This document shows positions 44,622 through 53,735 of a stretch of 64,000 bases of DNA, piece by piece. Both the position numbers and the translations under genes were made by a program. Positions within the stretch are counted from its first letter, which is position 1; every line of letters begins with the position of its first letter. Source of the stretch: Paenibacillus agilis (lineage in GTDB: Bacteria > Bacillota > Bacilli > Paenibacillales > Paenibacillaceae); assembly GCF_007786455.1 (NCBI RefSeq), contig NZ_VNJK01000001.1, positions 248,001-312,000 on the forward strand. The letters run 5' to 3'. Below the pieces are notes generated by a model, which was not told where the DNA came from, searched no databases, and saw only the letters and a program-made list of their open reading frames with translations.

Positions 44622-45664
44622 ACATTTGGATCACAGGCGTCGCCGGCTTCATCGGCTCTCATGTTGCGGCTCGTTGTTTGGAAGCAGGTTATCAAGTAGT
44701 CGGCATCGACAATATGAATGATTATTACGATGTTACCTTAAAGGAGCAGCGGCTGGAACGTTTGCTGGCACAATCTAAATTACTACTGCAAACAGGAGAA
44801 CCAGCACAAATTCCGCAACAACCTTTCCGGTTTTATCGCTTATCTATTGAAGAGGCTGATACAATTCACGAGTTAATGCGGGAGACAAAGCCGGATGTCA
44901 TTGTGCATCTGGCTGCACAGGCGGGTGTTCGCTACAGTTTGACGAACCCGCAAGCGTACATTCAATCGAATATCGTTGGGACAGCCAATATATTAGAGGC
45001 TGCCCGTTTACAAGGCGTAGGGCATCTGCTCTACGCCTCTTCTAGCTCTGTGTATGGAGCGAATAAGAAAATTCCATTCGCCGTGGAAGACAGAGTTGAT
45101 AACCCTGTTAGCTTGTATGCAGCTACGAAGAAATCAAATGAATTAATGGCCTATTCCTACAGTCATTTGTACGATTTGCCGACAACAGGGCTTCGCTTCT
45201 TTACGGTATATGGACCTTGGGGAAGGCCTGATATGGCTTATTTCTCATTTGCAGAACGGATCACTTCAGGCAAGCCGATCGATGTTTATAACTTTGGCAA
45301 CATGATGCGCGACTTCACTTACATTGACGACATTGTAGAAGGAATTATGAGGCTGCTTCCACGTGCTCCACAACGAGATGGGGAACAAGCTCCATACAAG
45401 TTATACAACATTGGCAATCATCAGCCTGTTCAATTGCTCGACTTCATTCGTGTATTGGAGAAGCATCTTGGCGTACAAGCCGAGCTGGTAATGAAGGAAA
45501 TGCAGCCTGGTGACGTGCCGCAAACCTATGCGGACATTTCCAGCCTGCAAAATGATATTGATTTCCGTCCAGATACGTCGATTGAAGTAGGTATTCAACG
45601 CTTTGCTGAATGGTATTTGACCTATAAAGAGCAACGTACAGCAGAGCGTGTTCTTCACGTGTAG
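44618..45664 (+). CDS. NAD-dependent epimerase, UDP-glucuronate 4-epimerase type
   Basis: 348 residues. Rossmann motif GVAGFIGSH near the start, then the GAE signature DNMNDYYDVTLKEQRL, catalytic Ser/Tyr/Lys in SSSSVYGAN and SLYAATKK, and FFTVYGPWGRPDMAYF. Relatives convert UDP-GlcA to UDP-GalA. With the Ugd gene downstream making UDP-GlcA, a uronic acid in the polymer is likely. The length is normal. Followed by a 57-base gap with a new GGGAGG site for the sugar transferase. Confidence 0.88.
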   Translation: MNIWITGVAGFIGSHVAARCLEAGYQVVGIDNMNDYYDVTLKEQRLERLLAQSKLLLQTGEPAQIPQQPFRFYRLSIEEADTIHELMRETKPDVIVHLAAQAGVRYSLTNPQAYIQSNIVGTANILEAARLQGVGHLLYASSSSVYGANKKIPFAVEDRVDNPVSLYAATKKSNELMAYSYSHLYDLPTTGLRFFTVYGPWGRPDMAYFSFAERITSGKPIDVYNFGNMMRDFTYIDDIVEGIMRLLPRAPQRDGEQAPYKLYNIGNHQPVQLLDFIRVLEKHLGVQAELVMKEMQPGDVPQTYADISSLQNDIDFRPDTSIEVGIQRFAEWYLTYKEQRTAERVLHV

Positions 45665-45721
45665 AAGAGGTTTAGGCTGATCATTCACTAGGATACCAGT
45701 TCTTACTGTGGGAGGTTCGTT

Positions 45722-46378
45722 ATGGGGCAAATAACAGAACTCACGTTAAGTGAAAAGAGCTCGGAAACCGTTTTTATTCAGCCCAAAGTGAACGATTCCA
45801 TCTTATTTCTAATGGCTAAACGAATCATTGACTTTGTGCTAGCGACAGTGCTTCTCTTGCTAACTGCACCTATCGTGGTGGCAGTCATTGTATGCATTAA
45901 GATGGATTCCACAGGTCCGGCTTTCTATGTGCAGGATCGCGTTGGTTATAGAGGTAGGGAATTTAAGCTCATTAAATTAAGGTCCATGGTCATCGATGCA
46001 GAGAAGGACGGTCCCCGGTGGGCAACCGCACATGATGAGCGTGTTACCAAGGTTGGACAGTTCATTCGTAAGACAAGAGTAGATGAGCTTCCTCAACTGG
46101 TCAATGTACTAAAAGGCGAGATGAGCCTCATCGGGCCTCGTCCTGAACGAAATGCATTCATGCAGCAGTTTCATCAAGAAATACCCGGATTTATGAATCG
46201 AGTGCTCGTTAAACCTGGTTTAACAGGCTGGGCACAAGTAAATGGTGGGTACGATCTCTCTCCGGAAGAGAAGTTTCAACATGATATGTACTACATAACC
46301 AATCCCTCTGTACGGATGGAGACGAAAATTTTTCTCAAGACGATCAAGGTCGTTTTGACTGGAAAAGGAGCACGTTGA
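45722..46378 (+). CDS. Initiating sugar-phosphate transferase (Bac_transf, WbaP/CpsE-type core)
   Basis: 218 residues with GGGAGG before the ATG. One membrane helix (about 33-62: RIIDFVLATVLLLL) is followed by the polyprenol-phosphate glycosyl-1-phosphate transferase core: DRVGYRGREFKLIKLRSM, TRVDELPQLVNVLKGEMS, IGPRPER and RVLVKPGLTGWAQVNG. It moves sugar-1-phosphate from a UDP-sugar to undecaprenyl phosphate, the first step of repeat-unit assembly. This is one of two such enzymes in the locus. The next gene's possible TTG start overlaps its stop. Confidence 0.92.
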   Translation: MGQITELTLSEKSSETVFIQPKVNDSILFLMAKRIIDFVLATVLLLLTAPIVVAVIVCIKMDSTGPAFYVQDRVGYRGREFKLIKLRSMVIDAEKDGPRWATAHDERVTKVGQFIRKTRVDELPQLVNVLKGEMSLIGPRPERNAFMQQFHQEIPGFMNRVLVKPGLTGWAQVNGGYDLSPEEKFQHDMYYITNPSVRMETKIFLKTIKVVLTGKGAR

Positions 46379-46407
46379 AATTTGAGTACAAGGAGGATAG
46401 TGCCATT

Positions 46408-47754
46408 ATGTCGAGGTTGGAAAAGCGCGATTCAGCAGTTGCAACTGAGGAAAAACCATCATCAACGGCTTTGCAGCATTCAGATAATTCCATAACACCG
46501 AAAGCATCGGAAGTATCGAAAACATCAAAAGCAAATCATCGCATCCTATTCGCCGTTACTGCTGAGAGTGGAGTATCTTTTCTTGAACGCCAACTCAGTT
46601 ACTTGCAGGAGCAGGGATATGAGGTATTTGTTATGAGTGATGGCGCTCCTTCTTCACAAACGTTAGAAGGAGCAACGCATGTTAAGCTCACTATAGAGCG
46701 TGAAATATCATTATCGAAAGACATCGTGTCGCTCTGGAATGCCATTCAATTTATTCGGCGCATTAAGCCGGATATCGTTAATGCTGGAACGCCCAAGGCT
46801 GGCTTGCTCGTAAGTATTGCAGCTTGGTTATGCCGAGTGCCGGTTCGAATTTATACCTGCCATGGTTTGCGGTTTGAAACGTTAAAGGGATGGAAGCGGA
46901 CCCTTATGGTGACGACTGAGCGTCTATCGGCAGCTTGTGCGCATAAGGTGATCGCGGTTAGTCCAAGCTTGAAGGATGTTTTGCATCGCGATCGTATTTG
47001 TGCCCTTGAGAAAGTAGAAGTGCTCCACAACGGCAGCTGCAAAGGTGTGAAGGCAGAGCCGTTTATATTAACCGACGAACGGCAGAAGCAGTCAGAAGCA
47101 TTGCGTCAATCATTGGGAATTGCTCAGGATACACCGGTGATTGGCTTTATTGGTCGGTTAACGAAGGACAAAGGGGTAGACATTCTCGTTGAAGCTTTTC
47201 ATCTCGTTAAAAAAGTCATTCCACATGCTGTATTGCTTCTAGTTGGAGAAAAGGAGCAAGGAGATCCGATCTCGGCAAACACTGTTGAAACGATTGAAAA
47301 TGATGACAGCATCATTCATGTAGGATTTCAGCGGGAGCTTGGTGTGTTCTATGCAGCGATAGATTGTTTAGTATTACCGTCATATCGTGAAGGGTTTGCT
47401 AATGTGTTGATCGAGGCTGCGGTAGCAGGGAAGCCAACGATAGCTACAAGAGCAACGGGAATGATGGATTCTGTTATAGATGGAATTACAGGTTTGCTCA
47501 TTGAGCCTGGTGATACGCATGAACTGGCAGAACGTATGATTTGGCTTATCAAGCATCCTGAAGAGTGTGTCCGTTTAGGGGTGAATGGACATATTCGAGC
47601 TTTACGAGATTTTGATCCTGAAGATGTTGTTGAGGCGCATGCTTATTTTTATCATTCGTTGCACAAGCAGCGGGTTAGTCGTGGTAAAGGCACAGCTCAT
47701 CATAATGAACAGGCTTCTTATACAAATAGCAGCAGGGAGGAGGGATTTCATTGA
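46408..47754 (+). CDS. GT4 family glycosyltransferase with Ser/Thr-rich N-terminus
   Basis: 448 residues if started at ATG 46408, eleven bases after AAGGAGG; a TTG at 46375 overlapping the previous stop, with AAGGAG four bases before it, is the alternative. The first about 45 residues are polar and low in complexity. The GT-B domains follow: ILFAVTAESGVSFLERQLSY, GTPKAGLLVSIAAWLCRVPV, VIGFIGRLTKDKGVDILVEA and the EX7E segment YREGFANVLIEAAVAGKP. Such proteins are close to the EpsD/CapM-type transferases adding an early sugar of the repeat unit. Confidence 0.9.
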   Translation: MSRLEKRDSAVATEEKPSSTALQHSDNSITPKASEVSKTSKANHRILFAVTAESGVSFLERQLSYLQEQGYEVFVMSDGAPSSQTLEGATHVKLTIEREISLSKDIVSLWNAIQFIRRIKPDIVNAGTPKAGLLVSIAAWLCRVPVRIYTCHGLRFETLKGWKRTLMVTTERLSAACAHKVIAVSPSLKDVLHRDRICALEKVEVLHNGSCKGVKAEPFILTDERQKQSEALRQSLGIAQDTPVIGFIGRLTKDKGVDILVEAFHLVKKVIPHAVLLLVGEKEQGDPISANTVETIENDDSIIHVGFQRELGVFYAAIDCLVLPSYREGFANVLIEAAVAGKPTIATRATGMMDSVIDGITGLLIEPGDTHELAERMIWLIKHPEECVRLGVNGHIRALRDFDPEDVVEAHAYFYHSLHKQRVSRGKGTAHHNEQASYTNSSREEGFH

Positions 47755-48701
47755 ACGTACTCGTAACCGGTGGAGCAGGGTTTATAGGATCGCATGTCGT
47801 CGATCAATTGTTGCAGGCGAATCATAACGTAGTTGTGATTGATGACGGCAGCAGCGGTAATATGGCTAATGTACCGCGTGAAGCGAAGCTGTATTCGATG
47901 TCGATTATGGATGACCAATTGACTGAAATCTTTGAACAAGAGCAACCTGATGCCGTTATTCATATGGCTGCTCAGATCGACGTACAGCGCTCGATTCGTG
48001 AGCCGATATTTGACGCAGAAGTAAATATTGTAGGTACGATCCGCTTATTGCAGTGCTGCGAAAGACACGAAGTTAGTCGCTTTATTTACTCTTCTTCGGC
48101 TGCTGCCTATGGAAACCCGCAATATTTACCCGTTGATGAGGGGCATCCGATAGAGCCTATGTCAGCATACGGCATTTCCAAGTATACGCCTGAAAGGTAT
48201 ATCAAAATGTACCATGAACAACTGCCTGATTTGCAGTATTCGATTTTGCGCTATGCCAATGTATATGGAGAGCGGCAAATTTCGAAAGGCGAGGGCGGTG
48301 TCGTATCGATTTTCATCGATCATATGCTCAATAACAAGCGTCCGATTATTTATGGAGATGGTAATCAGACGCGAGACTTTGTACATGTAGAGGATGTTGC
48401 ACGTTCGAATGTGCTTGCACTTACGTCCGAGGGGAGTATGACGGTTAATATTAGCACTGGAGAACCTACGAGTGTTATCGAGTTGTATCGACAACTGCAA
48501 GCACATACAGGAGTAGGTGATCCAATATTTTCGGAACCGCGTACTGGGGATATAGAGCATAGTTATTTGGACAACACAAAGGCGCGTAATCGCCTGGGCT
48601 GGGAGCCTACGATAGATTTGCAGGCTGGACTTGCGCGTACGCTAGCCTATACAAGAGAGGCTGGACGTAATTCAGTATCAGTCCTGAGCGGAGCTTATTG
48701 A
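47751..48701 (+). CDS. NAD-dependent sugar epimerase (GalE/WbpP-like)
   Basis: 316 residues from TTG at 47751 after GGAGGAGGG; overlaps the previous stop by four bases. [17 protein letters not shown] is the NAD site, [10 protein letters not shown] and [10 protein letters not shown] give the Ser/Tyr/Lys triad, and [10 protein letters not shown] and [10 protein letters not shown] are typical of UDP-glucose or UDP-GlcNAc 4-epimerases. Which sugar is used cannot be decided. Overlaps a GalU open frame at its end; GalU itself starts 45 bases later. Confidence 0.87.
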   Translation: MNVLVTGGAGFIGSHVVDQLLQANHNVVVIDDGSSGNMANVPREAKLYSMSIMDDQLTEIFEQEQPDAVIHMAAQIDVQRSIREPIFDAEVNIVGTIRLLQCCERHEVSRFIYSSSAAAYGNPQYLPVDEGHPIEPMSAYGISKYTPERYIKMYHEQLPDLQYSILRYANVYGERQISKGEGGVVSIFIDHMLNNKRPIIYGDGNQTRDFVHVEDVARSNVLALTSEGSMTVNISTGEPTSVIELYRQLQAHTGVGDPIFSEPRTGDIEHSYLDNTKARNRLGWEPTIDLQAGLARTLAYTREAGRNSVSVLSGAY

Positions 48702-48745
48702 TATATTTTTATGGGGCAGAGACAGAACTGGATGGAGGGGAAGAA

Positions 48746-49690
48746 ATGAAAGTAAGAAAAGCAATTATTCCAGCCGCTGGCTTAGGTACAAGATTCCTTC
48801 CTGCGACGAAGGCACAGCCCAAGGAAATGCTGCCGATCGTAGATAAGCCAACGATTCAATATATTGTGGAAGAAGCGATTGCATCGGGCATAGAGGACAT
48901 TATGATTATCAGCGGTCGTGGCAAGCGGGCGATTGAAGATCATTTTGACAAGTCCTTTGAGTTGGAGGAAAGCTTAGCAGCGAAGGGGAACCTAGAGGCG
49001 CTAGAAGAGATTCAACATATTTCTAAGATGGCTAACATCCATTATATTCGTCAAAAAGAACCTAAAGGTTTAGGGCATGCCATATTATGCGCGCGCACGT
49101 TTATTGGAAATGAGCCGTTTGCAGTCTTACTCGGCGATGACATTGTGCAGTCTGAAGTTCCTTGTATCAAACAGTTGATGGATGTGTTCGATCGTTACCA
49201 TAGTTCTGTCGTAGGCGTACAGTATGTTCCAGATGAAGATGTTCGCAAGTATGGCATTATTGATCCACTTGGTCCTTCTGTAGAGCCTTCCCTAATGCAT
49301 ACGAAATCCCTAGTGGAGAAGCCTCCTGTAGGGCAAGCACCATCGAACTACGCCATTATGGGACGCTATGTTTTACGACCTGAAATTTTCGAAGTGCTGG
49401 AGCATCAGCAGCCTGGGGCTGGCAATGAAATTCAGCTGACAGATGCAATTATGACGCTCAATCAATGGCAGGCGGTACTTGCCTATGAATTCCAAGGCAC
49501 TCGATATGATGTCGGGGATAAGCTTGGCTTCTTGAAAGCGACGGTAGACTTTGCGCTGAGGAGAGAGGAACTGTCTAATGACATGCTCGCATACCTCATT
49601 GAGACCGTCGAACAGCATCAAGTGCTGAACGATGCTGTTGCTGCAGGTAGACGTAATCAGATGATGGAATATACGGCGGGAGGATCATAG
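48746..49690 (+). CDS. galU: UTP–glucose-1-phosphate uridylyltransferase
   Basis: 314 residues from ATG 48746, five bases after GGAGGGG; a frame open from 48698 is not the start. Signature [21 protein letters not shown], with the SerGly region [12 protein letters not shown], the [14 protein letters not shown] motif, [11 protein letters not shown] and LLGDDIV. It makes UDP-glucose from UTP and glucose-1-phosphate, the substrate of the next gene product. Two bases separate it from ugd, so UDP-glucose and UDP-GlcA supply are encoded together. Confidence 0.96.
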   Translation: MKVRKAIIPAAGLGTRFLPATKAQPKEMLPIVDKPTIQYIVEEAIASGIEDIMIISGRGKRAIEDHFDKSFELEESLAAKGNLEALEEIQHISKMANIHYIRQKEPKGLGHAILCARTFIGNEPFAVLLGDDIVQSEVPCIKQLMDVFDRYHSSVVGVQYVPDEDVRKYGIIDPLGPSVEPSLMHTKSLVEKPPVGQAPSNYAIMGRYVLRPEIFEVLEHQQPGAGNEIQLTDAIMTLNQWQAVLAYEFQGTRYDVGDKLGFLKATVDFALRREELSNDMLAYLIETVEQHQVLNDAVAAGRRNQMMEYTAGGS

Positions 49691-49691
49691 G

Positions 49692-51035
49692 ATGAAGAGC
49701 TATTCAATAGCGGTAATTGGCACGGGTTATGTTGGGCTCGTATCAGGCACTTGCTTCGCTTATGTGGGGCATCGAGTGGTCTGTTGCGATGTGGATGCAT
49801 CTAAAATAGAACGTTTGAAACGCTGTGAAATTCCTATTTATGAACCTGGACTTGATAAGCTGGTAGCGGAAGGCATGCAACAAGGAAGATTACGTTTTAC
49901 GACAGATATAGATGCTGCCATTCAAGCTGCAGATGTTATTTTCATCGCAGTGGGGACGCCTATGTCGCAGACGGGGGAAGCTAATCTGGACTACGTTCAG
50001 CAAGCTGCTCGCATGATTGGAACGGTGATCAATGGCTACAAAGTCATTGTGACCAAAAGTACGGTTCCAGTTGGAACAGGGCGATTAATTGCTCAGTGGA
50101 TCGGAGAGGCATCACACAATCAATATTCGTTTGATATCGTTTCGAACCCTGAATTTTTGCGAGAAGGGTCAGCTGTTTATGATTGCTTAAATATGGAACG
50201 GACAGTAATTGGTGCCGATCGGCCTGAGGCTGCTGCTATTATTGCAGAGCTTCACGAGCCGTTCGGCACTGTTGTTTTAAAGACATCTATCGAGAGCGCA
50301 GAGCTTATTAAGTATGCCTCTAATTGTTTCCTTGCTATGAAAATTTCCTATATCAATTCGATTGCTAATCTATGTGACCAACTCGGTGCTGACGTAGATG
50401 AAGTGGCTCAAGGCATGGGGCTCGACAGCAGAATTGGTCATCGGTTTTTGCAGGCAGGAATCGGCTATGGAGGCTCATGCTTTCCGAAGGATACGTATGC
50501 GCTTCGTCATTTAACGAAAGAAGCTGGCTGCTCGTTCTCGATTCTTGAAGCCGTTATTGATACGAATGAACAGCAGCGTCTTATTGTCATTGATAAGCTG
50601 AAGCAGTCACTAGGTACGCTTGCTGGCAAACGAATTGCAGTACTAGGCCTAGCATTCAAGCCGAATACAAATGATGTAAGGGATGCACCTTCGTTGACGA
50701 TTATTCCAAAGCTGCTAGAAGCTGGTGCTATCGTTCGTGCTTATGATCCTGTTGCTGCCGAAGAGGCTCGTCATGTACTAGGTGATCAAGTTGTATATAT
50801 GCCTTCTGTGCAAGATACCGTGATGTATTGCGATGCATGTCTAATCTTGACGGAATGGGAACAGATCGTTGAAAGCGATTGGGAGAAGCTGCATAGTTCA
50901 ATGTCCAGACCTTTACTTATTGATGGTCGAAATTGTTGGAGCGCAGAAAAGATGGCTGAACTAGGATTTGAATATATTTCAATGGGAAGACCGTTTGTGC
51001 CGCAGCGGGAGACATCACTGAGAGTACCAGTTTAA
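49692..51035 (+). CDS. ugd: UDP-glucose 6-dehydrogenase
   Basis: 447 residues, GGGAGGATC before the ATG. GTGYVGLVSGTCFA binds NAD, TKSTVPVGTG and NPEFLREGSAV are the mid-domain motifs, and the catalytic Cys lies in GYGGSCFPKDTYAL. The C-terminal UDP-binding domain (AVLGLAFKPNTNDVRDAPS) is intact. It oxidises UDP-glucose to UDP-glucuronate with two NAD. A shortened, degenerate relative is encoded at 57959-58618. Confidence 0.96.
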   Translation: MKSYSIAVIGTGYVGLVSGTCFAYVGHRVVCCDVDASKIERLKRCEIPIYEPGLDKLVAEGMQQGRLRFTTDIDAAIQAADVIFIAVGTPMSQTGEANLDYVQQAARMIGTVINGYKVIVTKSTVPVGTGRLIAQWIGEASHNQYSFDIVSNPEFLREGSAVYDCLNMERTVIGADRPEAAAIIAELHEPFGTVVLKTSIESAELIKYASNCFLAMKISYINSIANLCDQLGADVDEVAQGMGLDSRIGHRFLQAGIGYGGSCFPKDTYALRHLTKEAGCSFSILEAVIDTNEQQRLIVIDKLKQSLGTLAGKRIAVLGLAFKPNTNDVRDAPSLTIIPKLLEAGAIVRAYDPVAAEEARHVLGDQVVYMPSVQDTVMYCDACLILTEWEQIVESDWEKLHSSMSRPLLIDGRNCWSAEKMAELGFEYISMGRPFVPQRETSLRVPV

Positions 51036-51051
51036 TGATTAGAAGGTGAGA

Positions 51052-52218
51052 ATGTTGAGGATGTCTGACCGTATATACTTATCCCCCCCGCATATGAGCG
51101 GAGAAGAGCTTGCAAAGATTGCAGAAGCTTTTGCAAGCAATTGGATTGCGCCTTTGGGACCAATGGTTGATCAATTTGAACGTCAGATAAGCGAATTAGT
51201 AGGAATAGAAGGAACGGTAGCTCTATGTTCTGGCACAGCAGCGATACATCTTGCGCTCGAATTGGCTGGGGTAAAAGAAGGGGATATCGTGTTTTGTTCT
51301 TCGCTTACGTTCGTTGCTAGTGTGAATCCGATTCGTTATTTAGGTGCAGAGCCTGTATTTATAGATTCAGAGCCTGCGACATGGAACATGTCTCCACGTG
51401 CACTAGAACGAGCTCTGTATGAGGCTAGTATGCTTGGACAACTGCCCAAGGCAGTCATCGTCGTGCATTTATACGGCCAATGTGCTGATATGGATGCCAT
51501 TATGAAAATATGCCGGGAGTATGGCATATGTGTAATTGAGGACGCGGCGGAAGCGATGGGAGCGACATACAAGGGACAGATGGCGGGAACGATTGGGGAT
51601 TACGGGGTATACTCTTTCAACGGCAATAAGCTGATTACGACTTCAGCTGGCGGGGCACTTGTATCCAATCACACTGACAAGTTGGACTATGCACGTTATT
51701 TGGCAGCTCAAGCCAAGCTGCCTGCCTATCACTATGAGCACAATCAAGTCGGCTACAATTACCGGCTGAGCAACATTCTTGCTGCCATTGGCTGCAGCCA
51801 ATTGAATGTGATCGACGAGCGAATCGCACTGCGGCGTGCTGTGTTCGAAAGATATCAGCAGGCGCTTGGGGACAGACCGGGCATTTCATTTATGCCAGAT
51901 CCATTATGGGGAAGCTCAACGCGTTGGCTTACGGCCTTAACGCTAGATCCGCATCTTATTGAGGCTACACCGCTTGATGTAGTGCAGGAGCTGGAAGTCA
52001 TGAACATTGAATCTCGACGAGTATGGAAGCCGATGCATGCCCAGCCGCTGTACGCAGGCTGCCGCTATTATCGGCATGAAGAAAATGAGAGTGTTAGCGA
52101 CATGTTGTTCGAGAGAGGAATCTGTTTGCCATCAGGCTCAAGCTTGGCCGTTGATGATCAGAACAGAGTCATTGACGGTGTGCAATCCGCTCTTCGACCC
52201 GTCTATTCTTTATCATGA
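51052..52218 (+). CDS. DegT/DnrJ/EryC1/StrS-family sugar aminotransferase
   Basis: 388 residues from ATG 51052 (GTG 51046 lies in the AGAAGGTGAG site; ATG 51061 is also possible). Motifs: LSPPHMSGEELAKIAEAF, SNWIAPLGPMVDQFE, CSGTAAIHLALELAG, and FNGNKLITTSAGGALV with the PLP-binding Lys. Closest in pattern to PglE/WbpE-type enzymes that place an amino group on C4 (or C3) of a UDP-4-keto-6-deoxy sugar using glutamate. Fits directly after the 4,6-dehydratase step. Confidence 0.92.
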   Translation: MLRMSDRIYLSPPHMSGEELAKIAEAFASNWIAPLGPMVDQFERQISELVGIEGTVALCSGTAAIHLALELAGVKEGDIVFCSSLTFVASVNPIRYLGAEPVFIDSEPATWNMSPRALERALYEASMLGQLPKAVIVVHLYGQCADMDAIMKICREYGICVIEDAAEAMGATYKGQMAGTIGDYGVYSFNGNKLITTSAGGALVSNHTDKLDYARYLAAQAKLPAYHYEHNQVGYNYRLSNILAAIGCSQLNVIDERIALRRAVFERYQQALGDRPGISFMPDPLWGSSTRWLTALTLDPHLIEATPLDVVQELEVMNIESRRVWKPMHAQPLYAGCRYYRHEENESVSDMLFERGICLPSGSSLAVDDQNRVIDGVQSALRPVYSLS

Positions 52219-52297
52219 ATGATGATCAAGTTTGAATAAACGGATGAATGAATATAGTCGCTAGTGAACAACTCTTTTGATATTAAAGGAGATCATT

Positions 52298-52915
52298 ATG
52301 AAACGTTTGTTTGATATTGTATTATCTTTCATTTTAATTATCATATTTAGCCCTTTCCTGCTGTTAATCGCAATATATGTACGGATGACTATTGGCAAGC
52401 CCGTTATGTTCAATCAAGAACGTACGGGCTTGCATATGAAGTCATTTAAGCTATATAAATTCCGTACAATGAGTGATGAATTCCTGCCAAATGGGGAGCC
52501 GCTGCCTGATGAACAGCGCTTGACGAGAGCAGGCAATATTCTTCGAATGAGCAGCTTGGATGAGCTTCCACAGCTGTTCAATGTGTTGAAGGGCGATATG
52601 AGTCTGGTAGGTCCACGCCCACTTCCTAGTAAATATAACCCTTACTATTACGAAGCGGAGCGGGTTCGGTTTACTGTACGGCCAGGCATTACTGGGCTAG
52701 CACAAATTTCGGGCCGCAACATGTTGTCGTGGCAAGCGAGATTTCAATGTGACCGCGACTATGTAGAGAGACAAAGTATGTGGCTGGACATCGTCATTTT
52801 GTTCAAGACAGCTATTCAAGTTGTTGTAGGCAAGAACAATGCAGTATGCCCAACTATGTTCGTTGCAGAACTAGATCGAGAACGGCGCGTCAGTTTGAAG
52901 TCAAAAACAATGTAA
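52298..52915 (+). CDS. PglC-like phosphoglycosyltransferase (second initiating enzyme)
   Basis: 205 residues from ATG 52298, six bases after AAAGGAG. A single re-entrant hydrophobic helix (about 5-30) precedes the Bac_transf core [46 protein letters not shown] and [14 protein letters not shown]. Small size and this motif set match PglC/WeeH-type enzymes that load a bacillosamine-like phospho-sugar onto undecaprenyl phosphate. Its place between the aminotransferase and the formyltransferase supports that donor. Confidence 0.92.
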   Translation: MKRLFDIVLSFILIIIFSPFLLLIAIYVRMTIGKPVMFNQERTGLHMKSFKLYKFRTMSDEFLPNGEPLPDEQRLTRAGNILRMSSLDELPQLFNVLKGDMSLVGPRPLPSKYNPYYYEAERVRFTVRPGITGLAQISGRNMLSWQARFQCDRDYVERQSMWLDIVILFKTAIQVVVGKNNAVCPTMFVAELDRERRVSLKSKTM

Positions 52916-52951
52916 GCTACCAACCACCTCTGCAAGGAGAGTAGAGATAAA

Positions 52952-53713
52952 ATGAAGCGAGTCATTGTATTCGGAAGTATGGGCGTAGCAGTCGACTGCT
53001 TGAGATGGCTGCTGCGTCAGCCAGGGGTAGAAGTACTGGGGGTCGTATGCTCGACAGAGCCCTTATCTACATGGCGTCTCGTCCAAAAAGATGAAAATAT
53101 GTACGATGAGGCAGCAAAGTTAGGAATTCCTATATTGAAGCTAGAGCAGGTGTGCGAACTGGAAGCGGATCTAGGTGTTAGCGTTCGTTACCACGAGTTG
53201 CTGCGCGCCCGTCATCTAGAACGCTTTAAGTTAGGAGTCGTCAATCTTCACGGAGCTCCACTGCCTGAAATGCGCGGGTCTATGTGTGATGCAGCTGCCA
53301 TTATAGAAGGGCGAGAGGAATACGGAACGAGTATCCACTGGATGAATGAAAAAGTAGACGAGGGCTGGCTTATTGCGGTGAGTCGTTTCGGAATCCGACC
53401 TTTGGATACGGTATATGAATTGTTTCAAGCAAGCAATCAATTTGGACTAGAGCTGTTAAAGGAGTGGCTGCCTCGCATTTTGGAAGGGCATGTAAAGGGG
53501 GTTGACCAACTGGAATTAGCGAAGGAACTACATGTTGAGCCCAAAACGTATCGAGTGCAAGAGGTTAGAGCTTGGAAGCAGATTCCAGAGCAAGCTACTG
53601 CGCAGCAAATATGGAATACGGCGCGTGCCTTTCAGTTTCCGGGTCATGAACCTGCATACATGCAAACCGCAAACGGCAAAGTCTATGTTTCGATTGCTAG
53701 TGACAATACATGA
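52952..53713 (+). CDS. Formyltransferase-family protein, probable sugar N-formyltransferase
   Basis: 253 residues, AAGGAGAG before the ATG. The formyl_trans_N fold starts RVIVFGSMGVAVDCLRWLL; the active-site signature NLHGAPLPEMRGS supplies Asn and His, and the downstream Asp is in EKVDEGWLI. It is shorter than Met-tRNA formyltransferase and lacks that enzyme's C-terminal tRNA domain, as in sugar N-formyltransferases (VioF, QdtF, WlaRD types) that use 10-formyl-tetrahydrofolate. Likely acts on the 4-amino sugar made by the upstream enzymes. Substrate is inference. Confidence 0.82.
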   Translation: MKRVIVFGSMGVAVDCLRWLLRQPGVEVLGVVCSTEPLSTWRLVQKDENMYDEAAKLGIPILKLEQVCELEADLGVSVRYHELLRARHLERFKLGVVNLHGAPLPEMRGSMCDAAAIIEGREEYGTSIHWMNEKVDEGWLIAVSRFGIRPLDTVYELFQASNQFGLELLKEWLPRILEGHVKGVDQLELAKELHVEPKTYRVQEVRAWKQIPEQATAQQIWNTARAFQFPGHEPAYMQTANGKVYVSIASDNT

Positions 53714-53735
53714 TGTACGGAGGACTGGAGTATTC

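Noticed and set aside
53532-53735. N-terminal extension of the FemAB-like protein into the formyltransferase gene
   Set aside because: A strong ribosome site and ATG lie at 53736, and the upstream part has no family resemblance.
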